Part shown: positions 25,613-33,765 of the stretch, in pieces
Numbering within the stretch: position 1 is the stretch's first letter
How the letters are laid out: each line of letters begins with the position of its first letter
Source: CAYJAY01 sp964370715
GTDB taxonomy: Bacteria > Bacillota > Clostridia > Oscillospirales > Ruminococcaceae
NCBI GenBank assembly: GCA_964370715.1
Contig: CAYJKJ010000010.1
Coordinates: forward strand, 1 to 64,000
DNA: 64,000 nt
Direction of reading: 5' to 3'
Translations under genes and position numbers: made by a program
The notes under the pieces: model-generated
Databases searched by the model: none
What the model was told of the DNA's origin: nothing
Seen by the model: the letters and a program-made list of their open reading frames with translations, nothing else

Positions 25613-27073
25613 TTAACCCTGTTTATTAATGTGGTAAATTCCGTTTTGTTGTTCAAATGCATAGCCCAAACGATAAAGAGATTTTTCCGAAAGAGCAGGC
25701 CCTATGAGCTGAAATCCAATCGGCAAACCTTCGCTATCCTCAAAACACGGCATCGAAAGCGCCGGAAGCCCCGCTATATTCACCGGAACTGTATAGACAT
25801 CCCCGAGATACATCTCGAGCGGATCATCCGTCTTTGCGCCAAATTTATAAGCGGTGGTTGGGGCAACCGGAGAGATAAGCGCATCAAAATTTTCAAATAT
25901 CTTGTTGTATTCGTTTATTATAATCGTTCTAACCTGTAGCGCTTTTTTGTAGTATGCATCATAATATCCGGAGCTTAGCGCAAAAGATCCCAACATTATT
26001 CTGCGTTTAACCTCGCTTCCAAATCCTTCGCTTCTCGTTTTAAGATAGAGTTGTTCAAGGTTTGAAAAATTCTCCGCCCTTGTTCCATAGCGTATGCCGT
26101 CAAACCTTGAAAGGTTTGACGAAGCTTCTGCGGACGACACGAGATAGTATGCGGCCAGGGCATATTTCATCGACGGCAACGACACCTCTTCAACTTTAAC
26201 GCCGAGTTTTTCATATTCCTTAATCGCTTTTAAAACACCGTCTTTAACCTCTTTCGAGATACCTTCTCCAAAATATTCCTTCGCAACAGCGAGTTTCATT
26301 CCGTTTGCAGAAAGTTTTAAATCGGCGGTGAAATCGGTTGTCGGGTGTTTGATAGAGGTTGCCTCGCCTTGGTCTTTTGCAACCAACGCATTAAGCACCA
26401 AAGCGTTGTCCTCAACGCATTTTGTCAACGGACCTATCTGGTCTAGCGACGACGCAAACGCCACAAGCCCGTTTCGAGAAACCGTTCCGTATGTCGGCTT
26501 AAGCCCAACTATTCCGCAAAATCCCGATGGTTGTCTAATTGAACCGCCTGTGTCGGAACCCAACGTGAACGCCGCCATGTTAGACGCCACCGCCGCCGCA
26601 GAACCTCCCGAGCTTCCGCCCGGAACTCTCGACATATCTCTTGGGTTTTTAACGGGTTTAAATGCCGAGTTTTCGCAGGAAGAACCCATTCCAAACTCGT
26701 CCATATTAAGTTTTCCCAATAAAACCGACCCTTGTTGTTTTAATCTTTCGGTTACAAAAGCATCATACGGCGGAACAAAATCTTTTAATATCTTTGAACC
26801 ACACGTTGTTTTAACATCTTTTGAACAGATGTTGTCTTTAAGGGCATAGGGAATTCCTTCGAGTGGCGACAACTCTTCGCCGTTTTTAATCTTTTGGTCA
26901 ACGGCTTTCGCTTGTTCTAGCGCCTCATCCTGTGTGACCGTTATATATGCGCCTATCTTTTGATCGGCGTTTTTAATCTCGTCAAGATAGCTTTTTGCAA
27001 CTTCGGTTGCCGAAACTTCCTTTGACCTAAGCTTATTTGAAAGCTCTTTAATTGTTAGTTTGTTGCTTGTCAT
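25613..27073 (-). CDS. gatA: Asp/Glu-tRNA amidotransferase subunit A
   Basis: 486 residues of the amidase-signature family. ALKDNI carries the catalytic Lys and GGSSGGSAAAVA the two catalytic serines. It releases ammonia from glutamine for GatB. AAAGGGG precedes the ATG. It sits 19 bases after the aspS-gatC fusion and ahead of gatB. Confidence 0.97.
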   Translation of the reverse strand: MTSNKLTIKELSNKLRSKEVSATEVAKSYLDEIKNADQKIGAYITVTQDEALEQAKAVDQKIKNGEELSPLEGIPYALKDNICSKDVKTTCGSKILKDFVPPYDAFVTERLKQQGSVLLGKLNMDEFGMGSSCENSAFKPVKNPRDMSRVPGGSSGGSAAAVASNMAAFTLGSDTGGSIRQPSGFCGIVGLKPTYGTVSRNGLVAFASSLDQIGPLTKCVEDNALVLNALVAKDQGEATSIKHPTTDFTADLKLSANGMKLAVAKEYFGEGISKEVKDGVLKAIKEYEKLGVKVEEVSLPSMKYALAAYYLVSSAEASSNLSRFDGIRYGTRAENFSNLEQLYLKTRSEGFGSEVKRRIMLGSFALSSGYYDAYYKKALQVRTIIINEYNKIFENFDALISPVAPTTAYKFGAKTDDPLEMYLGDVYTVPVNIAGLPALSMPCFEDSEGLPIGFQLIGPALSEKSLYRLGYAFEQQNGIYHINKQG

Positions 27074-27092
27074 GTTTTGTTCGCCCCTTTCT

Positions 27093-29180
27093 TTATTCTA
27101 TAACCTGCGGAACCGTTATATATCCGTCTCTTTGGGTCTTTGTGTTGCTTAAAAGCTGTTGTCTGTCAAACGAAGTTAAAACCTCGTCTTCCCTCAAAGC
27201 GTTGTGAACCGGTATGACGTGGGCGGTAGGCTCGATTCCGGTTGTGTCGACTTCATTTAGCATATCGGCGAAACCAATTACCGCCGAAAGATCTTTTTCG
27301 ATAGCGTTTTTTTGTTCATTTGAAAAGCTCAGCCTTGAAAGCGTTGCGATTTTATCAACGTCGATGTTAACCTTTTTTGATTTTTTATTTTCGTTTGAAC
27401 CCTGCTTTTCCTCTTGTTTAGAAAATTCGCCATATGAAAGTTCGTCAAGTTGTTTTTTATCAACAAAATCGGGCGCCGATGTCATAAGGCAGGCGGCATC
27501 TTTAGTTTTCGGAAACGCTATTATCTCTCGAAGAGAGGACGCACCAACCATCAGCATAACCAAACGATCCAGCCCAAACGCAAAACCGGCGTGGGGGGGT
27601 GTTCCATATTTGAACGCATTTATCATAAATCCAAAACGATTGTCTATCTCTTGTTGGCTAAATCCCAGCGCTTCGAACATCCGGTTTTGAATGTCGGGGC
27701 GATGTATTCTCACGCTTCCGCTTCCAAGCTCAACCCCATTCAAAACAATGTCATATGCTTGCGCCCTTATTCTCGCCTTGTCGGTCAAAAGATATTGGGC
27801 ATCTTCGGGATACGGCATTGTGAACGGATGGTGGGTTGCGATGTATCGGTTTTGTTCTTCATCATATTCAAACTGCGGAAAATCGGTCACTATTAAAAAC
27901 TCAAATTTTTCTTTATCACGAAGCCCTAAAAACTCTGCAACGTCGATGCGCAGGTTTCCGAGAATTTTTCTTGCATTCTCTAGTTTGTCTGCCGAGAATA
28001 TTATGAAATCTCCCGGTTCTGCCGACACCGCTTTGATGATAGCTTGGATATCCTCTTTCGAGAAAAATTTAGAAAGCAGCGAATATATCTCGCCATCCTC
28101 TCGTAGCGCTATCCAAGCCATGCCTTTTGCACCATAGCTTTCGGCTTTTTCGGTTAGCGTTTCGATAACGGTTCTTGTGAACGATGAGTTGCCGCCTTTA
28201 ACGTTGATAGCTCGAACAACTCCGCCGCCCTCTGCAACTTTTTTAAACACCGAAAAATCACAGGTTTTTGCGATGTCGGTTATATCGACTATCGGCATAT
28301 CAAACCGCAAATCGGGTTTGTCGCTTCCGTATATATCCATACATTCTGTCCAAGTAAGTCGTTTGAAATCGGGAAGAACTGCCCCTTTTATCTCTTTATA
28401 GATATGTTTAAAAAGACCTTCAAGAAGATCAAGGACATCTTGTTGTTCAACAAACGCCATCTCGAGGTCAACTTGGGTAAACTCGGGTTGGCGGTCGGCT
28501 CTTAAATCTTCATCCCTAAAACATCTCGCTACTTGAAAATATCTATCAACCCCGCCGACCATTAACAGTTGCTTGAATATCTGTGGTGATTGCGGAAGAG
28601 CATAGAATTGGCCTTTATGCACACGGCTCGGAACAAGATAGTCTCTCGCTCCCTCCGGCGTTGATTTAGTTAGAATTGGGGTTTCAACCGAGATGAACCC
28701 CTGCTTATCAAGATAGTCTTCGATCGTTCTTTGAATTCTATGGCGCAGTTTAAGGTTATACATCATCGAGCTACGTCTAATATCGAGATATCTGTATTTA
28801 ATTCTTAAATCTTCCCTTATCGAAACATCGTCGTCTACCGAGAAAGGCAACGTTTCGGCTTGCGACACTAGCTCAACACCTTTTGCAACAAGCTCTATCT
28901 CCCCCGTTGCTATCTTCTCGTTGATCGTTTCGCTATCCCTCAAACGAACATCACCGCAAACAAAAACAACCGATTGGTTGCGGAGCGATTCAACAGTTTC
29001 AAAATCTTGTTTCGATAGATTTTCGGCGTTGCAAACTATCTGCAAAACGCCCTCTCGGTCTCGAAGGTCGATAAAGATAACCCCGCCCATGTCTCGTTTG
29101 TTTAAAACCCAACCGGCGACGGTTTGTTGTTGCCCTATATTTTGTTTAGAAACATCTCCGCAATATAAAGTTCTTCTCAT
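27093..29180 (-). CDS. aspS-gatC: Aspartyl-tRNA synthetase fused to amidotransferase subunit GatC
   Basis: 695 residues from the ATG at 29180 (AAGGGG upstream). Residues 1-575 are a complete bacterial AspRS: OB-fold anticodon domain (VAGWVLNKRDMGGVIFIDLRD), class II motif 2 (FRDEDLRADRQPEFTQ), insertion domain and motif 3 (GFAFGLDRLVML). A charged linker (about 575-603, rich in Glu, Lys, Asn) joins it to residues 604-695, which read as a whole GatC (KIATLSRL, FADMLNEVDTTGIEP, LREDEV). With gatA and gatB downstream it would form Asp-tRNA(Asn) and hand it directly to the amidotransferase. Non-discriminating activity is inferred from context. No stop or frameshift separates the two parts. Confidence 0.95.
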   Translation of the reverse strand: MRRTLYCGDVSKQNIGQQQTVAGWVLNKRDMGGVIFIDLRDREGVLQIVCNAENLSKQDFETVESLRNQSVVFVCGDVRLRDSETINEKIATGEIELVAKGVELVSQAETLPFSVDDDVSIREDLRIKYRYLDIRRSSMMYNLKLRHRIQRTIEDYLDKQGFISVETPILTKSTPEGARDYLVPSRVHKGQFYALPQSPQIFKQLLMVGGVDRYFQVARCFRDEDLRADRQPEFTQVDLEMAFVEQQDVLDLLEGLFKHIYKEIKGAVLPDFKRLTWTECMDIYGSDKPDLRFDMPIVDITDIAKTCDFSVFKKVAEGGGVVRAINVKGGNSSFTRTVIETLTEKAESYGAKGMAWIALREDGEIYSLLSKFFSKEDIQAIIKAVSAEPGDFIIFSADKLENARKILGNLRIDVAEFLGLRDKEKFEFLIVTDFPQFEYDEEQNRYIATHHPFTMPYPEDAQYLLTDKARIRAQAYDIVLNGVELGSGSVRIHRPDIQNRMFEALGFSQQEIDNRFGFMINAFKYGTPPHAGFAFGLDRLVMLMVGASSLREIIAFPKTKDAACLMTSAPDFVDKKQLDELSYGEFSKQEEKQGSNENKKSKKVNIDVDKIATLSRLSFSNEQKNAIEKDLSAVIGFADMLNEVDTTGIEPTAHVIPVHNALREDEVLTSFDRQQLLSNTKTQRDGYITVPQVIE

Positions 29181-29199
29181 AGTTGTTGTTCCCCTTGTC

Positions 29200-29475
29200 A
29201 AAGTTTTGTTCAAAATAAAAAATCCCGAGAAATAATCAATTGAATTATCTCTCGGGACGAAATTATAATATGGTATAATCCGCGGTGCCACCCGTTTTGA
29301 CGTTTAAAAAAATAAACATCCTCTTTTTTATTAAATTGTTTTTAAAAGCAAAGCGTTCCCAAATCTAATACTCATCCGAATTGCGCTTTCAGCCGGTGGC
29401 GCAAAATCTCTTGCGGACTTTCCAAAAAGACCGAGTCTTCACCTATATTTCCTAAAATATCGTATCAAATATTTA
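29200..29475 (-). promoter_or_regulatory. T-box riboswitch, probable tRNA-Asn sensor
   Basis: The minus strand carries the T-box core GGGTGGCACCGCGG (within 29280-29298), the antiterminator element. It is followed by a terminator whose CCCGAGA-type arms lie at 29224-29256 and by a T-run. Upstream, GGATGAGTA (around 29367-29375) and the loop after it match the layout of stem I, placing the likely specifier AAC (Asn) at 29357-29355. Uncharged tRNA would relieve termination of the aspS-gatC operon. The T-box is certain; the specifier reading is inferred by analogy. Confidence 0.92.
29224..29256 (-). terminator. T-box-controlled terminator
   Basis: Arms starting CCCGAGA and ending TCTCGGG with an AT-rich middle, followed on the minus strand by ATTTTTTATTTT. 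It lies 44 bases before the aspS-gatC ATG. Confidence 0.88.
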
Positions 29476-29480
29476 AAGGT

Positions 29481-29773
29481 ATGTCAAGATAAATATTTCT
29501 AAAACGATTAGCCATTGTTCATTTGTTGCTATTTATGCCCATAATTTGAATATAATATACTGTTAAAAACATACTTTATCTTAGCTTTGTTGTAGACAAA
29601 ATTCTTATTTTTATATGTTTATCAATCAAAATGCAACATACTTTTTTTCAATAACAGTCAATTATTAAATGTTTATTAAAATAAATTATCGAATTTGTTC
29701 ACAATTTAGTAATAATTACTAAATCTATTCCGGAACTTTGTTTAAAACTTCAGTCAATTATGCCTAAAATGTG
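29481..29773. other. AT-rich divergent gap
   Basis: Between the T-box start and the abgT promoter there are about 290 AT-rich bases. The promoter of the T-box transcript must lie at the left end. No gene or clear repeat was found. Confidence 0.5.
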
Positions 29774-29802
29774 TTGACATAATGATGTAAATATAGGATA
29801 AT
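29774..29802 (+). promoter_or_regulatory. Strong sigma-A-type promoter of the abgT-like gene
   Basis: TTGACA (29774-29779), 17 bases, GATAAT (29797-29802). The next gene starts at 30015, giving an untranslated leader of about 205 bases. The leader ends in a CGACAG/CTGTCG hairpin beside AAGGAGG. Confidence 0.8.
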
Positions 29803-30014
29803 AATATCCAATTCATGCAAAGTTTGTCGTTTTCGGAGGTAAAAGGGGTAACAAAATTTTTTTGAATTTTTTTATTAAGAATGAATGAATTTTCGTTAAC
29901 ATTTTTAATATAGGAAATTCTAAAAACATTTCGGAAGGCAAGCTATATTGCATAAATAATAATTTTTTAATCGACAGAAATTTTAAAATTCACTGTCGTA
30001 AGGAGGAACTTGTC

Positions 30015-31580
30015 ATGTCTGACAACAATCTATCTCCCGCAAAAAAGAAAGGATTTTTGAACTTTGTTGAAAGCGTTGGAAACAAACTTCCACATCCTAT
30101 TGCATTGTTCGGAATCTTGGCAGCAATCGTTGTTGCTGTTTCGGCTCTTTGTGCTGCTCTTGGCGTATCGGCTACCGGTATGTTGGTTAGCGGCGGGGAA
30201 CTCGCAGAAACAACCGTTGGTGCTGTTAGCTTGCTCACAGGCGAAGGCATCGCTTGGATGCTAACTAATGCGGTTAGCAACTTCACAACATATGCTCCTC
30301 TAGGAACCGTTTTGGTTGCTATGCTAGGCGTTGGTGTTGCTGAATCAAGCGGACTATTGAACGCTCTTCTAAAACGTACCGTTCAAGTATCGCCAAAACA
30401 AATCATCACACCCGTTGTTGTGTTCTTGGGCGTTATGTCCAACATCGCTTCCGACGCAGGATATGTTGTTCTTATCCCTCTCGGCGCTATGGTCTTTAGG
30501 GCATACGGGCGCCACCCAATGGCTGGTCTTGCAGCCGCTTTCGCCGGCGTTTCGGGCGGATTTTCTGCTAACCTTTTGGTTGGTACTCTTGATCCTCTCC
30601 TCGCTGGTATCTCGCAAGAAGCAGCAGCTATCATCTCGCCGACATACGAAGTTAGCGTTATGGGTAACTACTACTTCATGGCAGTTTCAACATTCGTTAT
30701 CACTCTACTCGGTTGGTTCATAACAGATAAAATCGTTGAGCCACGCCTTGGAAGATATGATGGTGCGCTACACGGCGCAGAAGACGAATCGCTTTCAACA
30801 ATTTCGGATGCAGAGAAAAAAGGCCTACGCAACGCCGGTATCGTTATGCTTATCTTCATCATCGTTATTGTTGCTCTTTGCATTCCTTCCAACTCATTCC
30901 TTCGCAACGAAAACGGCGAACTTCTTGGCCGTCCAACATCTCCGCTAATCAGCAGTGTTGTTTTCCTTATCATGTTGTTCTTCTTCCTTCCGGCTATTGC
31001 TTTCGGAAAAACAACAGGTACTTTCGGAAAAGGCACAAAAGATGTCTGTGTTGCTCTTGGAAAATCGATGGCTTCGATGGGCGGATACATTGCGCTAGCA
31101 TTCGTTTCGGCTCAGTTCATCAACTACTTCTCATATTCAAAGCTTGGAACAATCCTTGCTATCAACGGCGCAAACTTCTTTGAATCGATCAACATGGGTC
31201 TCATACCTCTTATGGTATTGTTTGTTCTCTTCTCTGCATTTATCAACCTATTCATGGGTTCGGCATCTGCAAAATGGAACATCATGGCTCCTGTTTTCGT
31301 TCCTATGTTTATGTTGCTCGGCTATTCTCCCGAACTTGCACAGCTTGCATTCCGTATCGGCGATAGCTCGACAAACATCATCACCCCGCTAATGACATAC
31401 TTCGCTATCATCGTTATCACCGCTCAAAAATACGACAAAAAAGCAGGTATCGGAACATTAACCGCTACCATGATACCTTATAGTATCGCTTTCCTACTCG
31501 TTTGGACAGTAATGATGGTAATTTGGCTTTCTATCGGACTCCCAATCGGGCTCGACACAAGCATCTATTTCACAGGCTAA
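30015..31580 (+). CDS. AbgT-family transporter
   Basis: 521 residues with about 11-13 hydrophobic helices. LPHPIALFGILA near the N terminus, SDAGYVVLIPLGAMVF, NLLVGTLDPLLAG, DKIVEPRLG and MGSASAKWNIMAPVF are hallmarks of the AbgT family, named for p-aminobenzoyl-glutamate uptake; other members export antimetabolites. AAGGAGG precedes the ATG. Codon use is even and favours highly expressed codons, in line with the strong promoter. Substrate is uncertain. It is a single-gene unit with a strong terminator. Confidence 0.92.
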   Translation: MSDNNLSPAKKKGFLNFVESVGNKLPHPIALFGILAAIVVAVSALCAALGVSATGMLVSGGELAETTVGAVSLLTGEGIAWMLTNAVSNFTTYAPLGTVLVAMLGVGVAESSGLLNALLKRTVQVSPKQIITPVVVFLGVMSNIASDAGYVVLIPLGAMVFRAYGRHPMAGLAAAFAGVSGGFSANLLVGTLDPLLAGISQEAAAIISPTYEVSVMGNYYFMAVSTFVITLLGWFITDKIVEPRLGRYDGALHGAEDESLSTISDAEKKGLRNAGIVMLIFIIVIVALCIPSNSFLRNENGELLGRPTSPLISSVVFLIMLFFFLPAIAFGKTTGTFGKGTKDVCVALGKSMASMGGYIALAFVSAQFINYFSYSKLGTILAINGANFFESINMGLIPLMVLFVLFSAFINLFMGSASAKWNIMAPVFVPMFMLLGYSPELAQLAFRIGDSSTNIITPLMTYFAIIVITAQKYDKKAGIGTLTATMIPYSIAFLLVWTVMMVIWLSIGLPIGLDTSIYFTG

Positions 31581-31610
31581 TTTTTAGCTTTTGACCAATA
31601 GGATTATATT

Positions 31611-31650
31611 AACCCCCCCTAGTTTCTATGATAGAAACTAGGGGGGTTTT
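31611..31650 (+). terminator. Terminator after the AbgT-like gene
   Basis: A long stem of CCCCCC-TAGTTTCT with AGAAACTA-GGGGGG is followed by five Ts; almost perfect except for one extra C. Confidence 0.92.
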
Positions 31651-31699
31651 TGACGTTTTGAGGAACTGGCAAAGCAGTTCTTTTTTGAAAATTGATAAA

Positions 31700-32215
31700 C
31701 TAATTTTTGATTTGATGTAGTTTTGAGACCTTTAGAAACTTATTCAAAGCTATCGAAAGAGGTTTATACAAAAGCAACACGCTTAAGAAGTTTCCAACAC
31801 AGTGTGCCAGATCAAACATAACCCCAGCTATTATATAGGATATACCTCCGCCAATACCACCCGTTATAAAGTATGGTATCGAAGTTAGCGTTCCGAACAA
31901 AATCCCAAAAATACCGGCGATAACCGCCAAAACCAACGCATTATCGACGTTGATAAAATAAACGATTACATATAAAACCGACCAAACATAAATATATGTT
32001 ACCCACCAAATTCCAAAACCATACACCAATCCTTGGAGCAACACAAAGGTATATATTATAAGCAACGTTCTTTGCTTAAAAACCCCTGTATAAACGATGA
32101 CAAGCAGCGTTACAAGCTCGATGTTTGGCAAAGGAGCAAGAACTATCTGCACCCCAAACATGATAGCCGCACAAAGCGCATATAAAATTAATTGTTTATG
32201 TGTTGGCTTTTGCAT
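31700..32215 (-). CDS. ECF-type S component, probable cobalamin-related uptake
   Basis: 171 residues with about five or six membrane helices (for example LVTLLVIVYTGVF and YFITGGIGGGISYIIAGVMFD). The pattern fits ECF S components. It begins five bases after the DUF4430-like gene and lies under the same cobalamin riboswitch, so B12 or a precursor is the likely substrate. ECF ATPase and T subunits must be encoded elsewhere. It has no strong ribosome site of its own, which suggests coupling to the upstream gene. Confidence 0.78.
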   Translation of the reverse strand: MQKPTHKQLILYALCAAIMFGVQIVLAPLPNIELVTLLVIVYTGVFKQRTLLIIYTFVLLQGLVYGFGIWWVTYIYVWSVLYVIVYFINVDNALVLAVIAGIFGILFGTLTSIPYFITGGIGGGISYIIAGVMFDLAHCVGNFLSVLLLYKPLSIALNKFLKVSKLHQIKN

Positions 32216-32220
32216 AATTT

Positions 32221-32622
32221 TTAATAACCGATAGTTAACGTTATCTCAAAATTGTCCCCATCGGCAATCGGGGTTGTTTCAACTCCGGTTTCAAGATATT
32301 CTCCGCCTTTAGTGAACGACCACCATTCTTGGTTTGCATCGTCTACCGTGTAGCCGTCTACCGTTTTAACAAACAGCCCGAAATCGCTTTCTTCCCCGGC
32401 GATAATTCCTTCCGGTTCGAGAGCGTCCCTTAGAAACTCGGCGTCGGTCTCGACAGTTAGTTGTTTTTCTAATCCGTCTTTAGATATGACGGTAACTCCG
32501 ATTTCTTTTGCTCCCGAAAACGTTTCGGGCATATTTACAAACCAAAGAGTTAAAAACAAACCTACCAAAAAAGCGAGAACACAGATCGAAGCGATTAGGA
32601 TTTTCCTAGGATTTTTAGACAT
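32221..32622 (-). CDS. Membrane-anchored DUF4430-like protein, candidate corrinoid binder
   Basis: 133 residues. One N-terminal membrane helix (about 8-29) is followed by an extracellular domain with TVETDAEFLRDALEPEGII, DGYTVDDANQEWWSF and GDNFEITLTIGY. This is the pattern of the DUF4430/transcobalamin C-terminal-like fold. The protein probably captures a corrinoid outside the cell for the adjacent S component. A cobalamin riboswitch lies directly upstream. The ribosome site GGAGG is inside the terminator hairpin at 32630-32661. Family from memory; function inferred from riboswitch and neighbour. Confidence 0.8.
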   Translation of the reverse strand: MSKNPRKILIASICVLAFLVGLFLTLWFVNMPETFSGAKEIGVTVISKDGLEKQLTVETDAEFLRDALEPEGIIAGEESDFGLFVKTVDGYTVDDANQEWWSFTKGGEYLETGVETTPIADGDNFEITLTIGY

Positions 32623-32662
32623 AAAAAAGCCTCCATTTCATTTTTTAAAATGAATCGGAGGA
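32623..32662 (-). terminator. Riboswitch expression platform: terminator that also holds the ribosome site
   Basis: On the minus strand an arm CCTCCGATTCATTTT pairs with AAAATGAAATGGAGG, followed by CTTTTTT and then the ATG at 32622. The 3' arm is the Shine-Dalgarno, so the folded form could both end transcription and block translation. Confidence 0.8.
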
Positions 32663-32744
32663 TACAAAAAAGCATAAACACCTAAAGCATAATGCTTTTG
32701 CACCCACACCGATACCTCGCAGTGTCAGTAGCTAAAAATCTTGA

Positions 32745-32900
32745 AGTTGGTTTTCTGGCTTGAACATCAAACGCTTTGTTTCGCCTTCCCAAAAAATTCA
32801 GTGGCACAATGAAACAACGCTTTGTTCTCACAGCGACGGGTTCGCACAGGATTTCAACCTGTTTCCCATGTTACAAAATGTAACTCATCAAGATTGCTGC
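32745..32900 (-). promoter_or_regulatory. Cobalamin riboswitch
   Basis: Minus-strand order matches the consensus: ATGGGAAACAGGTTGAAATCC, the CCCGTCGCTGTGAG block, the B12-box core GCCACTG (32805-32799), GGGAAGGCG, and the closing AAGCCAGAAAACC. It controls the DUF4430-like and ECF S genes, which should be off when cobalamin is plentiful. Known architecture, directly visible. Confidence 0.95.
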
Positions 32901-32986
32901 TATTAAACTGTATTACTATTATATTTATTTCTCAAAGATTAGTCAACATATTTCTATGATGAAAATATGTTGCATCAACGTTTTTT

Positions 32987-33619
32987 CTAGTTAGTTTTTT
33001 CGATCTTCGCAAACAACATAAAAGATCCGTTAAGGTAATACTTGATAATTCCGAGAAACTCTTGGTCGGTTATGTCTTCGTTGTTACAGGCAAATTTGAT
33101 CGCCTCGCTTAAGCCGGAATAGATAGATTTAACCAAAACCTGCGACAGCATATCGATAGATAACTCCGATTTTGCAAACGATGGCTGAGCATAATTTAAA
33201 ATACACTTGACTAACTTTGTGAAATAATCAACATTAGTTTCGTTTATTTTTTCATCGTTAATTATTATATACATCTCTTTGCGATATTGTTTCATAGCAT
33301 AGGCTAAATTTTCTGCCCACCAGTTAACAATCTCTGTTAGCTTTTGAAGGTCGATACTTTTAATAGCTTGTTCGCTTGGAAAAGGAGCGTTTAACTTTAT
33401 CTCGAAATCAAGATTGTTGAGCTTTTGCAAAACCGGATCGATAATGTATTTAGCCAATTCATGTTTGTTTTTAAAATATCGATATAAATTCCCAACCGAC
33501 ATATCGGAATTTTTAGCTATAACCCGCATCGAAGATGCATCTATTCCATTATTATAAAACTCCTCAATCGCCGAGGATATAATTTTTCTTCTACGAGATT
33601 CTTTTAAAACCTGTCCCAT
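32987..33619 (-). CDS. TetR/AcrR-family transcriptional regulator
   Basis: 210 residues from the ATG at 33619, chosen because GAGGTGG precedes it; the frame is open further up without a ribosome site. The N-terminal helix-turn-helix reads IISSAIEEFYNNGIDASSMRVIAKNSDMSVGNLYRYFKNK in the standard TetR pattern; the rest is a helical ligand/dimer domain. A palindrome at 33644-33663 lies just upstream and may be its own operator. The regulated genes and ligand are unknown. Confidence 0.9.
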   Translation of the reverse strand: MGQVLKESRRRKIISSAIEEFYNNGIDASSMRVIAKNSDMSVGNLYRYFKNKHELAKYIIDPVLQKLNNLDFEIKLNAPFPSEQAIKSIDLQKLTEIVNWWAENLAYAMKQYRKEMYIIINDEKINETNVDYFTKLVKCILNYAQPSFAKSELSIDMLSQVLVKSIYSGLSEAIKFACNNEDITDQEFLGIIKYYLNGSFMLFAKIEKTN

Positions 33620-33643
33620 AAATACCACCTCAATACTTGTCAA

Positions 33644-33663
33644 AAATGAGCAATTGTTCATTT
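33644..33663. promoter_or_regulatory. Candidate TetR operator
   Basis: A 20-bp palindrome centred on CAATTG, with nine of ten positions symmetrical, 25 bases upstream of the TetR-type start. The place and symmetry fit autoregulation. Confidence 0.5.
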
Positions 33664-33720
33664 ATATGATACTACTTATTTACAGCTTTGTCAAGTATTA
33701 TGCAAAGAATTAACCGCAAT

Positions 33721-33754
33721 AAAGGGGCTGTGTTACTTTCAACACAGCCCCTTT
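33721..33754. terminator. Terminator after xylB
   Basis: A 14-bp perfect stem AAAGGGGCTGTGTT with AACACAGCCCCTTT around a six-base loop. It lies 12 bases after the xylB stop. Confidence 0.88.
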
Positions 33755-33765
33755 TAGTTAAGTTG

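Noticed and set aside
29181..29291. N-terminal extension of aspS-gatC by 37 codons
   Set aside because: The extension would translate the T-box terminator; the ATG at 29180 has a ribosome site and matches AspRS N termini.
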